Shown piece by piece: positions 1 through 11,991 of a stretch of 64,000 nucleotides of DNA. A model generated the notes under the pieces. That model was given only the letters and a program-made list of their open reading frames with translations, made no database searches and had not been told where the DNA came from. The translations under genes were made by a program, and so were the position numbers. The stretch comes from Telmatactis stephensoni (lineage: Eukaryota; Cnidaria; Anthozoa; Actiniaria; Isophelliidae): positions 186,001 to 250,000 of the forward strand of contig JALIZF010001628.1 of NCBI GenBank assembly GCA_029948255.1, read 5' to 3'. The first letter of the stretch is position 1. Each line of letters begins with the position of its first letter.

Positions 1-1324
1 TAAAAGTTCATCATTAAAGATACAATGTATTGAACTTGCATTTGACTTGGAAATATTGGATATAGATAATGCTTTGAACAACTGAAATTAAGAGCACATT
101 TTTTGAAATTTTTGATAATGTTTTTGAAATAAATTCGTTGAAATGTCTTAAACAATATGTGATTTCATCACTCATTTCAAGAATGTTCACTTAGCATAAA
201 TTAGCTGTTATAATAAATGTTATCTGAATTCTTCAAGTCAAGAAAATAATCAGTTATTCAAGATAAGTAACTTTCATATAACTTTGGTTAAATATGGTCA
301 AAACTAATTGTATTGTATATATGTATATCTCTAAGAGTTAAGTGACTTCAGACAATAAATTATTAAACAGCTGAAGCATATTTCAATATCAAAGAAACCC
401 CTATAGTTCTTCATGAATTTTTAATGATACTAATGCTTCAAGATATTAAGGTATCCTGATTTAGGTTGAACAGTACCACCTGGAATAATTTATTATTATT
501 AATAATATATTAATTTATAGAGTGCATTTTCCATGACTTGATGATCAAATGCAAATGGAATCACATACATTTGTTCATGGAATTTCGGTGCTCAAACAAA
601 CTGCAATCACTGCATGTGTACTGTTCGCAATTTGTTCGCAGCCTAGCATGTTCACAAATTACACTTTGCACTATTTGTTCACAAAATCTTTGCAAGCAAA
701 ACTTGTTCACAAACATGTATCATGCTACTTTTTTTTCTATTTTCGATCACTAATTAAAGGAAAACATTCACGAAATATTCATAGCATATCATGAAGGTTT
801 GGGGAGAGAGATTTAAATAAGGATCTGTGATGGTTTGCCAGACGATTGATTCTTCAAACAATGAAACAAGTATTTTAGCCTGATGATGGTGTCAGGACGC
901 TGCCGAAGCATTGCGGCAATAAAATGCTCCTTCCCGTAATCTTCATGATTGTAAAATGAAACAAGAGTCCAGTAAATGTTTGCTCTCCTTTTATTGCAGG
1001 AACAGAAACAGAATTTCTTTCACGCATGTCTCTTCTTATACAATCATGATGTATAACCTACTGTAAAACAAAAAGTTTCCTTTGAAATGATTGTAATGTA
1101 AACTTAGTTTTAGGGAACTGTTGAATGGTCCCCTTATAAACTCAGTCTCACAAACTCAGTCAAATTTTGTGTGTGATCAGAATTTCAGAATTTTGAATTT
1201 TAAAGACAAAGAAATTAGTGACAAGGCATTCTCTGGTTTGCAAATACTACTAATAATAGCATGGTTGCCTCGGATTCTATTGTTCCGAGAGGAGCATTTA
1301 ATGGCTAAATGCCCCCTCACTGCT

Positions 1325-1475
1325 ACTAATCGAACCTCATGCATAAGCATTAGGTACGATTAGTAACTAATCGTACCTCATGCATAAGCATTAGGTACGA
1401 TTAGTAACTAATCGTACCTAATGCATAAAACATGAGGTACGATTAGTAACCAATCATACCTCATGTTTATGCAAG
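1325..1475. repeat. Tandem palindromic repeat
   Basis: The motifs TTAGGTACGATTAGTAAC and its near-complement ACTAATCGTACCTCATGC alternate about four times. Each unit is itself an inverted repeat, so the block can fold in several registers. It lies between unique AT-rich sequence on both sides. Confidence 0.8.
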
Positions 1476-1940
1476 AGTCCAACTATGGATACGTCCCTGA
1501 GAAATTTCCTGAGGACACATCCGCAGCTAGCAGTACTTGAATTATGCAAATTAGCTTCAAGTAACCTTTCAGTGTAGTCTAAACCATGTGGGATGGATTA
1601 CAATACTATTCAGCATGCTTGTCACATTTGGGATGGACTGGAATAATCTTGCGCATGCGTGGCACGACAATGTTATCACACAACGCTTTTTTATTTTCAA
1701 TATTATTTGGTGAATATAAATAACTGTTTTAGACAAGTGAGTTGTAACGAGGCATTGTTTCCTTTGTGTTAGGTCTTTCTTGCACTTAGTTTTGTACTGT
1801 TCTGGTTGAGCAATAGTGTCTAAATAGAGTTCCCTAGAGTAATAACAGCACTTTTAATTTATTCATTTGTAACTTGTTATTTGGTCCAAATCGTTCTAGT
1901 TTTCCTATATACTTCCTCGGCAACCATACTATTACAAAGT

Positions 1941-2100
1941 AATAGCATGGCTATTTCGGTTGATTAGTGATTTAAATGTACCCTCAGCCTCGGGAGGTTT
2001 AGTAAAAGTCCCTCGGCCTACGGCCTCGGGACTTCCACTAAACCTCCCTCGGCTTCGGGTACATTTAATCACTAATCAACCTCATAGCCATGCTATTACT
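1941..2100. mobile_element. MITE-like hairpin (arms about 75 bp)
   Basis: The left arm (1941 to about 2015, starting AAGTAATAGCATGGCT) is the reverse complement of the right arm (about 2035-2100, ending AGCCATGCTATTACTT). A short GC-rich loop (CTCGGCCTACGGCCTCGG) separates them. No coding capacity; resembles a short non-autonomous foldback element. Confidence 0.75.
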
Positions 2101-2325
2101 TATAATAACAGCCTAGATATGCCTAATGTCTCAGGATCTCCCAAAGTCTTGCCTTGATCATTTGATACCCCTATAACTTTTGAAATACACAATCACATTC
2201 ATGACTCAAGGGATTTATAAACAGTATTGTATGTCTAGGGTCTTCATGTACAGGTAGTTGTTTGAAGGGCAATAATAAATTTATATGTGATCTAGGTTTA
2301 AAACAAATGGTTTTCTTTATAGATT

Positions 2326-2470
2326 TAGACCTTGCTAGGTTAACACAAACTGCTTTTTAGGCCCAGAGAACTGAGGGGTATTAGACCGGCTTTGCATAGT
2401 CCTTGCTAGGTTAACACAAACTGCTTTTTTAGGCCCAGAGAACTGAGGGGTATTAGACCCTTTGCATAAA
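2326..2470. repeat. 70-bp tandem duplication
   Basis: The sequence from TAGACCTTGCTAGGTTAACA to GAGGGGTATTAGACC occurs twice in a row, starting near 2328 and near 2399. The copies differ by about one base plus a short junction, which implies a recent duplication. Confidence 0.85.
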
Positions 2471-2759
2471 GCTATTGCAAATACATCTTTTGCCTCACTC
2501 TAATGAGTCAAACAATAGAATCACCAAATTATGTCATTGTTTAGCTGAGTCAAAGTGAGGCTAAGGAATACATCTGCATATGATTAGTAGTATTGTGCAA
2601 AGGGTCTGTTGTATAGGTACATGTACAAGTATGCACAAGTACAAAAAAATCCACAGATGAAATGAAAGATAAAGCTGGCACTATAAGCATCATAGAGAAA
2701 TGGACAGGGAAATTCAATTGATTGGAAGTGTCTAAGTGCATATACCCTACAAAGGAATT

Positions 2760-3000
2760 AGAAAAAATCTCTAACTCAAGTAGAACTCAAACCCACAACC
2801 CCCTGGGTTCTACCAACTGAGCTATTTCAGAGAGATCTCTGACTCAAGTAGAACTTGAACTCACAACCCCTGGGATGCATGTCCAGTGCTCTAACAACAG
2901 AACTGATCTATTTCAAAGAAATCTCTGACTAAATTGGAACTCAAACCCAGAACCCTGTCCCTTGCCAGGATACATATGTCCAGTGCTCCACCCATTGATT
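2760..3000 (-). repeat. Three tandem tRNA-like (SINE-head-like) units
   Basis: Read on the minus strand, three successive units resemble tRNA gene bodies. The clearest A-box is TAGCTCAGTTGG (complement of 2813-2824) and its B-box is GGTTTGAGTTC (complement of 2783-2793). Two further diverged units share GAGCACTGGACAT and GAGTTCAAGTTCTAC at 2850-2909 and 2937-2999. Each unit is followed by the same GAGTCAGAGAT tail. Loops and stems are too degraded for a functional tRNA, so a tandem tRNA-derived SINE head is the better reading. Confidence 0.55.
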
Positions 3001-3027
3001 ACACTGTAAGCTACAGAACAGTCCCGA

Positions 3028-3228
3028 TAGCTGTGCCATATTGAAAGGTAGCCATGGATGCCTTTTGCTGCATTGAAGGGAGACAAGTGAGCTTGCAATG
3101 ATAGAGACCTGTGAATAATTACAAGTCCTACTGTAGGTGTTAAAAAAGGTATCTATCATTGCATGCTCACTGTTGACATCTCGCTTCGATGCAAAGGCAT
3201 GGCTACCTTTCAAGATGGCACAGGGAAC
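3028..3228. mobile_element. Foldback element
   Basis: TGTGCCATATTGAAAGGTAGCC at the left is matched in inverted orientation by GGCTACCTTTCAAGATGGCA at the right. Homology continues through GTGAGCNTGCAATGATAGA on both arms. Arms are about 80 bp with a loop near 3110-3150. Noncoding. Confidence 0.7.
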
Positions 3229-3270
3229 GGTGAAGGGAACTATTCAGTATAGTGTAGAAACTACACTTAC

Positions 3271-5719
3271 AGTGAAATAAAGTGATGTCTTCTCTTGTTC
3301 AATATCCTTCATCTTGAATTTAATTTCTTCCATTTCTTTCATGACCCTGTCAGCTTTACCAAGTTGCTGTGTAGTTTTCTCTTGCTCCTCTTCTCTTTCT
3401 TCAACTAAACGCATTTTGTCATCTACAAAATTCACCACAGACATCCATTAAAAATAAAAAATGCTAGTACTACCCATTTCTTCCATTTTTTAAATGATCA
3501 CATTCATTTTCATTATCAATATATATCAGGGCCCTTTTACTCCTGAAGAAGTCATTTTCTAAGTCATTTAGCTCAACAGAATTTCTAACATGAATTCCAC
3601 AATGTGGCTATACAATAGTCCTATAGCTTAAGCCTTGTTTTCACAAGTGATGGACGAAGCAGATTAGCGGAAGCAATGTACACACTCGGTGCTGCATTTC
3701 TCATCTAGATGTGAAAGAGTACTTTAACAATAGACAGTGCATTACTAAGTCTGCACAATAACAGGGTATTATGTTCTTTCTGCTTCTATTTCTGTTACTC
3801 ATGAAAACCAATAATTAAATAATAGTTAGTTAGGACAAGCTTAAATTGACTTGGGATCCCTTGAAATTAAATGTCACACTCGGCCAGAAATCTGGCTTCC
3901 ACTGAGAACCCAGTGGGAGCATGTGTCCTCTACTCTGCCCTCTCTCAGGCAACAGTGGTATCCAGAGTTGCTTTCAAAAACAGTTAACCCTCAACTAATG
4001 TTGTCTTCAACATGTTCAATCATATTTGAACTCCCTTTTGAGGACCAAGAACATCAAACAGTGATTATTTTGAATTATTTAATTTGTTCTTAATTTTTGA
4101 ACACCAATTGAAAGCATAATACATCAATGTTGGGTCCATTTGAACAGCCATCCAATATCTGCCAACATTCGCAGCAAACATACAATGTTGGACATTGCTA
4201 GAAGCATTTATTTATTTCCACAGGGCTTTCCATTAACTAAAATGCTTCTTCCAAGACTACTTTCCCAGTGCATCAATTCAGAAATCAATTTAAAAATTCA
4301 ATTGACATATACATGTAGCTAACATACCTTCAAACTTCTTTAGCATTACTGCCATGTCATTATTATACTGTTTTTGATTGTCTTCAATCTGTTTGTGTAG
4401 TGCTGTATTTTTTGCCTTTAATTCATCTAATTCCTTCTCATGCATTCTCTTCATTTCAAGTTTCACCTGTTTTGTAGTTTCCCTCAGTCGATTCATCTCT
4501 TCTTCCATCTCCTTCCTTTCTTGATGCATCATCTCCTTTGTCTGCTTACTTGACTGGCTTAAACTTGAGTCACTTTTATTTGATGCAACATCCCTTTCAA
4601 GTTTTTTAATCTGTTCTAAGTTTCTAGCTCTCTCTTTTATTAAATGACTAATTTGACTTTTAACAGTTGTTGTATCTTGACTAATTTCAGGTACTCCAGC
4701 GTCTTTCAACATATCGCAAACTTCTTCAGACACAACTGCACCAGCCTCCCGTTCTACTTTCATTTGTTCCATTTCAGTTTTTAACTGTTCATTTTCAGCC
4801 TCCAGATCTTTAGTCAATTCTTCTCGCTCATCTGAAAGTTGGCGAATATGAGTGACATAGTTTTCAACTTCAATCATTTCTTCTGCATGTTGTTTACGCA
4901 GTTGTTCAAGGCTTTCAAGAGATGATTTTAGGCTTGTCTCTGATCTTGAAAGCTGACGCCAAATGTAGCGTAATTTGTGGTCCAGCGGAATACTTGTACT
5001 GTATCCATCTTCTTTAAGTCTGTTGTCAATATCTTTCAGCTCTCCTTTATCCTAGAGATTGTAAACATAGGAATTAATCAGGTGCTTACTCTACATTGTG
5101 AATATTGTTATTTATAGCTCACTAATTTGCATTTAGAAATGTTTAGCGTGATTTCTGAAATTTGATAGTACAGCTGCAACGCAATTTGACTAGACTGAAA
5201 ATATGTAAAAACTGCATTTTTTCCCTGCTAATTCTCTCTCTGAATAAAGCCGACTGAGGGGCAAAAAAAACTAAACCATAAAAGTCGACTTATAAGCTTA
5301 TATTGAAATTTTCTTCCTTACAAACTTGCATAAATATCAAACAGAAAGCTTACAAATAATTGTAAGTATTTACAAAAGCAATAACTTCAATCTGTATTAC
5401 AGTAAGCTTAATCAACATTAACTTCATTTCGACATAAAGTAAACACCAATTGAAACTCATTTGCACAAAACACAGACTAAACATGTACACCCAAGCAAGA
5501 TAGCAACATTTCTCTCAATAAAGGACGCTTTACTTTTTTGTATAAAAAGTCAAAATAGTAGTGTTTAAGGTTGATGATCTTTGTTGTTTAAAAGCTATGA
5601 AGCTTAATAAAAACGTCAACAATTTAACAAGTCAATAAGCTTACTGCAGCTTTTCTGCCTTCGTCGAAATTTCTAGTTTAATTATAACTCACCGATTCTA
5701 GGATAACTAGGCTTGACAT
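3271..5719 (-). CDS. Coiled-coil protein, N-terminal part (3' end not found)
   Basis: Three exons splice in phase: 5693-5719 (ATG, nine codons), 4328-5051 and 3271-3422, each bounded by GT/AG sites. They give about 301 residues and then a donor (ACT|GTAAGT), so the protein continues. The first ~60 residues are a helical leader containing IPLDHKLRYIWRQLS. The rest is heptad-rich, strongly charged (Glu/Lys/Gln) sequence typical of a long coiled coil, with a less regular stretch around AGVPEISQDTTTVKS. There is no signal peptide or membrane segment, so it is probably a cytoplasmic or cytoskeletal scaffold. I do not recognise the family; a FYCO1- or CCDC-like adaptor is possible but unproven. On the minus strand an ATGGCGGTATCGTGA mini-ORF lies upstream (about 5810-5828) and could act as a uORF. 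The ATG is chosen because it begins the first spliceable exon. Confidence 0.7.
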
Positions 5720-5985
5720 CTTGCTGGTATAATGTCTTGTTAATCTTCTTAGATTGGTTCAATTGAGTTACGAATAATACAAGAGTAAAAAGAGCAAAAA
5801 ATCACAAACCATCACGATACCGCCATGTTGATTAGTGCGAAGGACGCGCATTTCTGCAACCTAGGAATGTGATTGGTAGATTAGAAATTACACAGGTAGC
5901 CCAAGTCGAGGGGAAAAATTCAACGAAAAAAGCGTCCTCCGGATAACGACTCCATGTAAGGACGACTTCTAATGTCCTGAGGAGG

Positions 5986-6283
5986 TTTATTTAACAAATA
6001 GATTCCATTTTTCCGTGCGTCTGTACTCTAATCGATGCACAGATGACGTCAAAATGTGGTGAGAACAAAAAAGTACGCCACGAGACGACGTCTTCTGTGC
6101 ATCGATTAGAGTACAGACGCACGGAAAAATGGAATCTATCTGTTTTATATAATATTTATCGAAACATTCCAACCAATCAGAGCGCGCGTAAGATTCGATG
6201 AAGCCATCTATGTGTGTGTACTCTAATCACACATGGTTGTTCGACCAATCGGCAGAGCGCGCGTAATATGCCAATTATTATAT
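5986..6283. mobile_element. MITE (family with copy at 12.74-13.20 kb)
   Basis: A 52-bp arm at 5999-6050 (GATTCCATTTTTCCGTGCGT onward) is repeated inverted at 6088-6139. A trailing segment contains CCAATCAGAGCGCGCG. It interrupts the left arm of the surrounding foldback element. A related, more diverged copy lies next to the last astacin exon. Confidence 0.75.
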
Positions 6284-6637
6284 AAAGGGGCATATCATAG
6301 TCCGTCGCGTAGTGTCCTGACGAACTATACTTAGTAAGGACAACTTGTATTGTCCTGAGCTTACTTAGTAAGGACAACTTCCATTGTCCTGAGCTTTTGT
6401 GATGGTGCGCAATACAATACGTGTACCTAAAGTAGATGTAGCGATTATAGTTAGTGTAGCACCTGTAGTAAGTGTAGTATCTGTAGCAGGGGTTGTACTA
6501 GTAGTAGGAGTAGGTGTAAGTGGTTGTAGTTGGTGTAGCACCCGTTGTAGGTGTAGTATCTGCAGTACCTGTAGTATCTGTAGTAGCCCTAGTACAGTAG
6601 GCAGTGTACACGTAGTAGGTGTACAGTACTTGTAGTA

Positions 6638-7155
6638 CTTTTACGGAAACGGAACTTAGGGTAATGGCTACTCAAAATGTAATAATAATTAACTCAAATA
6701 AAGGTTTGGTTGGGAGGAGTGAGAATGCGAACGCGCTTGCGCAAAGGCCGGCAGGCAAAGAGAGAGAAAAAGCCTCTATAGGTCGAATATATGGATCTGT
6801 TTTCTTTTGAATTTTCTTTACTCTCCTTCTTTGTCCATAATCCCTCCGATCGAGTAACGTCTTCCATTTCAGTAAAACGCTAGATTTCGACAATTTAAAA
6901 GGTTAAGATAGAGCACATATATTTAGGGTCATGTAGTTCCTCCAGCTAGTTAAGCTGGTTACGTTTCCCAGGAAGCCGACGGTGCGCTCTTTACCCCTCT
7001 CTCCACCAGTGCTCAGTTTTAAGGGTATTTGAAGCTACTTAAAGCTACACGGAATGGAAAGAAGTCGAAACAAGTGTGAGGTGTAGTATCTGTAGTATCC
7101 TGTAGTATCTGTAGTCATGTGGTAGCCATTACCCTAAGTTCTGTTTCCGTAAAAG
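6638..7155. mobile_element. TIR element nested in foldback arm
   Basis: A 34-bp terminal inverted repeat begins CTTTTACGGAAACGGAACTT at 6638 and is mirrored at 7122-7155. The 0.5-kb interior has no coding signal; short ORFs here are shadows. It sits inside the minisatellite of the larger element, so it inserted later. Confidence 0.75.
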
Positions 7156-9600
7156 TTCCCCAAAAGAGTGAGGGGAATCCAGTTCTATCAGGGGAGTAGC
7201 CAGGAGTTTCGTGCGACTATTTACCCAGCTGGATGAACAGTTTATACAGTATACACAAGCCAAAAATATACCTTTTGCTTGAATTTAAACTTTAAGAAAT
7301 AGCTTTCTTGTTTAACTTGGCAATTGCTTAGCGGGACAATTGCAAAACGCATAAAAAACGCACGATATTCGATCGCACATTTAAGAAATATAGAGAAATT
7401 AAACGATATTCCATATATTAATAATCATGAATATTAATCAATCTCAATATATTTATGAACGATCCAAAATAATTAAAAAAGTTAAGGTAAAAACATCAGT
7501 ATCCGTAGCAAGACAATAAGTAGTCAGGATATTCAGGTAAAAAAAGAAAAAGTTCTAGAAAAAGAGCAAAGAAAAAAAGAAAAAAGAAAAAGGATTATTC
7601 GCCCCCGACACGACTCGAACCTGTTAGATATGCACCCCCCGGACACAAAGTAGAAATGATTATTTAACTGAAAAATAAAAAAGGAAAAATTAAATTATGG
7701 GACGATTCTCCCGAGACATTCAAGGAAGCTGAGACATCGAATCGACTTACGTTACGGATGAAGATTTCGGCCCCATCCACGCTATCCCGGTGCTACATAA
7801 AACAGTTGTCTTAGCCCGAAGGCCAGGGAGGGAGACGATATCCGGACCCTAATCCATACCTTTATATATCACCTTAGACCGCTGCGCTACCTAGACACTT
7901 AATAATGTCTAATTGGGGTAGTCTATTCGGCGAAGTATCATTATGATGCTAATATGTTTGTCCCAAATCCTTGGGGACATATCAAAATCAAAAATCAAAA
8001 TCGGCGCGAGTATTTTGAAGAAAGATCAACAAAGTTGCGTTAACAATATGCATTTTAGGTCCATTGAGCTCCTTTGTAACGTGAAGAATTTATGCTGTAT
8101 TTTAGTATGGATCTTTATTTTCTACTGCATGCTGGATGAAGGTTTGCAACTGGTAATCACATTTGCTGCGCTATTTAAGAGTAGTCCTAAAGCAGATCTC
8201 GATGATTATCCAGTCAAAGGGCGAAGATTTGAAATGTCAGCAAAGTTAAGTATCTCGTTTACAAATATCTTAACTCAACTGAAAGTTGTACATTTAGAGA
8301 TTTAATAAACTTTATCACTTATCACTTCATCAATTGTATTTTCAAGTCTAGTTGGGCAAGAGGACAAGAAAATCTCGTGAAACCCTAACCCTAATCTGTT
8401 AAGTCTCTGCTAGTAGGGAATCCCGTACTGATAAAGAACCTGTGCCAGCGCCAAAGACACGAGCTTTTAAAGCATATGTCTGTAAGTTTTTCTTATTCAA
8501 ATTCTTAATAGAAATATCATTTTGTAGCAAAACCGCACGTAAGAATAGAACTTATTAAGAACTTGTTAAATAAAACAAATTTTACTAATTTTTCTTGCAC
8601 GTACGATTTCAAGTGATTGCAAGGGGAAACTAGAAGGGAGGGGGAGGGGATTGGGGAGGGGAGGGGAGGGGAGGGGAGGGGAGGGGAGGGGAGGGGAAGT
8701 TGTTAATCCACGTCCCCTGGAATTCCCCTAGCTATGTTCGTGGTTATACACTCGAGCTACACATTTAATTGAGTCAGTTCGTCGTTCTTACCCCCATTTG
8801 TTTCCACATATATAACACAGGGCACCCAGCGTGGAATAATCGCCCTCACCTGATCTATTTAGGGCGGTGTTACACCAGACGATTTTTAACGACGATTTTC
8901 CGCGCAACGTTGCAACAGCTTGCAATATTTTGCGTTGCGAGTTTCTGACTTGGATTCAAAAACTCGCAAAGAGTTGCCGAAGCGAAAATTGCAAGGAAAA
9001 TCGTTCCAAGTGTCATGTTACACGAGAAAGATTTAGTTTAGTTTAGTCAGGAAACTAGCCTGAGGCAACTGAGCGTCAAGTGATGTGGACTGCTTTTCGG
9101 TCGTGAGCTTCATGAACGTGAAAGTCGTCGTTTGTTTCTGTTTTCGTTTATTACTTGGAAAAGTTGTTCACATGCATTACACCAAGGTGGTACTACTGAA
9201 TTAAAATAAATTAGATGATTTCTTAGCTTGTTCAAGGTTTTTCTTAAAAACTGCATGCAAACGATGTATAGAACTAACGGTCACACCTGAAAGATCATTC
9301 CATGCAGCAATGGTATACGTGGAAAAACTTGTAGCAATCAGTAGTAGGAGAATATACATTAAATCATATATATGATTTAATTTAAATGATATATATATAT
9401 ATATCATTTAAATCATGATTACGCCTAGTTTTAGTGAAATTATAAGATAAACATTGATCAAAAGGAACGGAACAGCGCTAAGCTTGTTAATGATTTTACA
9501 CATTGATATAAGCAAAGTCTTCGTTCTTGAAGTAACTGAAGGAGAGACGTAAAAATAGCCCATATGTGGCGGGGGCACACATTATGGTTTTTATGGCGCG
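7156..9600. other. Interior of foldback element; no recognisable gene
   Basis: AT-rich. Near 7600-7640 and 7860-7900 the minus strand shows tRNA-like fragments (AGGTTCGAGTCGTGTC and TAGCGCAGCGG), too far apart to form one tRNA. A GGGGA repeat lies at 8633-8697, a diverged inverted pair around 8878 and 9030, and an AT palindrome at 9360-9418. A 120-codon plus-strand ORF (7943-8305) has no motif I recognise. Confidence 0.45.
8633..8697. repeat. GGGGA simple repeat
   Basis: About twelve near-perfect GGGGA units on the plus strand; G-quadruplex-capable. Confidence 0.95.
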
Positions 9601-10307
9601 CAGAGTCTCCGTCTCCATAGATGAGAAGAGTTGCCACATACAGATATAGGTACTACATGTACTACACCTACTACTTGTACTATACTACAGGTATAAAACC
9701 TACTACAGGTACTACATATACTATAGATACTCTGATACTAGACTACAGGTACTACATGTACTACGTCCGTACACTTACTACTGGAACTACACTACAGGTA
9801 TAACACCTACTACAGGCTCTACAGATACTATAGATACTACACCGTGCAACAGGTGCTACAGATTCTACACTGACTACAGGTACTACAAGTACTGCACGAA
9901 CTACAGAAACTACACCTGCTACAAGTACTACACCTACTACGTGTACACTGCCTACTATGGGAACTGCTGTACTAGGGCTACTACAGGTACTGCAGATACT
10001 ACACCTACAACGGGTACTACACCAACTACAACCACTTCACCTACTCCTACTACTAGTACAACCCCTGCTACAGATACTACACTTACTACAAGTGCTACAC
10101 TAACTACAATCGCTACATCTACTTTAGGTACACGTACTGTATTGCGCACCATCACAAAAGCTCAGGACAATGGAAGTTTTTCTTACTAAGTAAGCTCAGG
10201 ACAATACAAGTTGTCCTTACTAAGTATAGTTCGTCAGGACACTGCGCGACGGACTATGATATGCCCCTATAGGACATTAGAAGTCGTCCTTACATGGAGT
10301 CGTTACC

Positions 10308-10363
10308 TCTCTGAGACCCAGGGCGTCAGGGAGGGGGGAGCGGAGCGGAAGGGACGCCCTGGG
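10308..10363. repeat. GC-rich hairpin
   Basis: CTGAGACCCAGGGCGTC and GACGCCCTGGGTCTCTGA form an 18-bp stem around a purine-rich loop, directly outside the right end of the large foldback element. Confidence 0.75.
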
Positions 10364-10749
10364 TCTCTGAAGACGCGAAAAAAGTGCATTTTATAACAGA
10401 AAAAAAGATAATATATTTTTTTCTAACTCGAAACGAACACAGCCCGCGGAGGAACGAAAAGATTTACAAGTTATCCTGGTTGTGAATAAATTCTTGTCTC
10501 GTCTCATCTAAACGTCTGTCCTGAAAGACATTCAAACTGAACACGGCTAGTGTCCGCGCGATTCAGCCCGGGGTGATGTAAACTCTTGCACTTTAATTTA
10601 AGACCCTTCGAATTCCACACGAGCAAATGTCATACGAAAAACGCAAGTGCTATGTGAAATTTGGTCAAATTTTCTCATCTACACAACAACAACAAATATT
10701 TGTCGAAGAAAATTCGTCAGGTAAAATTTACTCGTGAGGAAGCGAAAAA

Positions 10750-10900
10750 TAGAGCAGATTTGTATGAGTGTGAAACAGACCGCGCTGTGCCGTGACCATA
10801 TCAGAGCGCGTTATTTTCTATAAAAACATTCGAAATTCTTGCCGTGACCGTACCGTACCCGTGCGGTGCCGTTTTCACAGTCATACGAAATCTACTCTAT
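10750..10900. mobile_element. MITE family A copy 1 (TAGAGTAGATTTCGTATGA)
   Basis: Imperfect palindrome starting ATAGAGCAGATTTGTATGAG and ending CATACGAAATCTACTCTAT, with CpG-rich ACCGTGCCGTGACCGTAC cores. Further copies occur at 52761-52895, 59196-59343 and 59834-59983. Confidence 0.8.
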
Positions 10901-11680
10901 GGTGTTAAGGTGCGGTAATACGGACAACGAAATCGTAGTTGCAGAGCATATGTTGCTTTTATTACCACCCCGCGCGCAACAAATTTTCTTTGTTGCAAAA
11001 AGCTAGTAGAAAGTGCTTCTCCTTCGTGCAACAAAAATATTATTGTGCGCAGGGTGGTACTAAGTAATACGAGTAACATTTGCTCTGCAACTTGCACCAT
11101 TTTGCTGCATCCATAAATCGGTCTGTAAATGCATGTTTGCTACTTGCATGGGCTTCCTGTGTTACAAAGAGGCGAAAACTAAGTGACTAAAAAGTGACTA
11201 AAATTCTCAAATTAAAATGGCAATAAATCAATGACAAAATGAATTTATTGATTTATTCTATAAACACTTTAGCAAATATAAAATGAATACAAAACAGGCG
11301 CGCATATTAATTACGTATATAATTTCAAAGTATATTTTAACAATTAATAAGAATCAATCGTTACCATTTCTTTTTACAAAAAGCTCGATATCGCAAAGGC
11401 AAGACCTTTTCGAGCCAACATAACATCCGATTTGAGTAAATGATGGCATGAGATCGAAAGCAAAAACAACAAAATTACAATGCATTAGAGAAATCTTGAA
11501 TAATGTCTGACTATAGCAGGTCGAATTGAATTTGGTAGCCTCACACTATCATGAACGGGCTAATTAAAAAAAGATAAATCAATAGATGTATGTAGGTGTC
11601 AGATTGTCTTTCCAGGTCCTCCAGTCTTGTGAAACGCTGTTAAAGAAAATCAGTAGAAGTTAAGGAATGTCAGAAATATA

Positions 11681-11991
11681 TAGTCAATTGAAGAAACGTT
11701 GTCAGGTCTAAAAACATAGAACATAGAAGCTGAGACCGAAATGGTGCATGGAATGTGAATAATCATATTCTGATTTATTCATTTACAATTTTCCTTCGAT
11801 GCAAAATGCTGAAAGCAAATGCAGAACCTGCGTTGGCGGGAGCCGTTTGGCTTCGATTTTTATTGGTTAATTACAGTGTAAATGCGGAGTAATTCAGAAT
11901 AGAATTATTCACATCTCATGCACCATTTCGGTCTCAGCTTCTATGTTCTATGTTTTTAGACCCGACAACGTTTAATTTCTTCAATTGACTG
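11681..11991. mobile_element. Foldback MITE (about 90-bp arms)
   Basis: The arm containing ACATAGAACATAGAAGCTGA and GACCGAAATGGTGCATG at 11681-11775 recurs inverted at about 11890-11991 with few mismatches. The interior is about 115 bp of noncoding sequence. It lies 0.6 kb downstream of the astacin stop codon. Confidence 0.85.

Larger units (their letters stand above)
1..3270. other. No confident exon; repeat-rich 3' flank or intron of coiled-coil gene
   Basis: The coiled-coil gene must continue into or through this stretch, because its last visible exon ends in a clean splice donor. I could not identify the following exon. The stretch is AT-rich and holds palindromic and tandem repeats at 1325-1475, a hairpin at 1941-2100, a 70-bp tandem duplication at 2326-2470, tRNA-like tandem units at 2760-3000 and a foldback at 3028-3228. 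The first kilobase shows nothing I recognise. Confidence 0.5.
5943..10306. mobile_element. 4.4-kb nested foldback (composite TIR) element
   Basis: The outer ends are inverted copies: TAACGACTCCATGTAAGGAC at 5945-5964, with its complement ending at 10304. Inner arms of about 350 bp (6284-6635 against about 9921-10267) are nearly identical in inverted orientation. They consist of a CTGTAGTA/TACTACAGG-type minisatellite followed by GGACAACTTGTATTGTCCTGAGC motifs. On the left the arm is split at GTCCT/ATAGGGGCAT by a 0.3-kb MITE (about 5980-6283), and a second TIR element sits at 6638-7155; the right arm is uninterrupted. The interior holds only an unrecognised 120-codon ORF (7943-8305, plus strand). 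No transposase is seen, so it is a non-autonomous foldback element with a visible order of insertions. Confidence 0.75.

Noticed and set aside
6399..6635. Val/Gly/Ser-rich ORFs such as VVSVVSVAGVVLVVGVG, and the mirrored Thr-rich ORF at 9941-10189
   Set aside because: Translations of the TACTACAGG/CTGTAGTA minisatellite in the foldback arms; no codon bias and the same in both orientations.
7600..7900. A functional tRNA gene on the minus strand
   Set aside because: The A-box-like and B-box-like sequences are about 250 bp apart and no cloverleaf can form.
7943..8305. 120-codon ORF inside the large foldback element as a transposase
   Set aside because: No DDE-like spacing, zinc ligands or known transposase motif; only modest length.
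8377..8394. AACCCTAACCCTAAT telomere-like motif
   Set aside because: Only two units; too short to suggest a telomere or fusion site.
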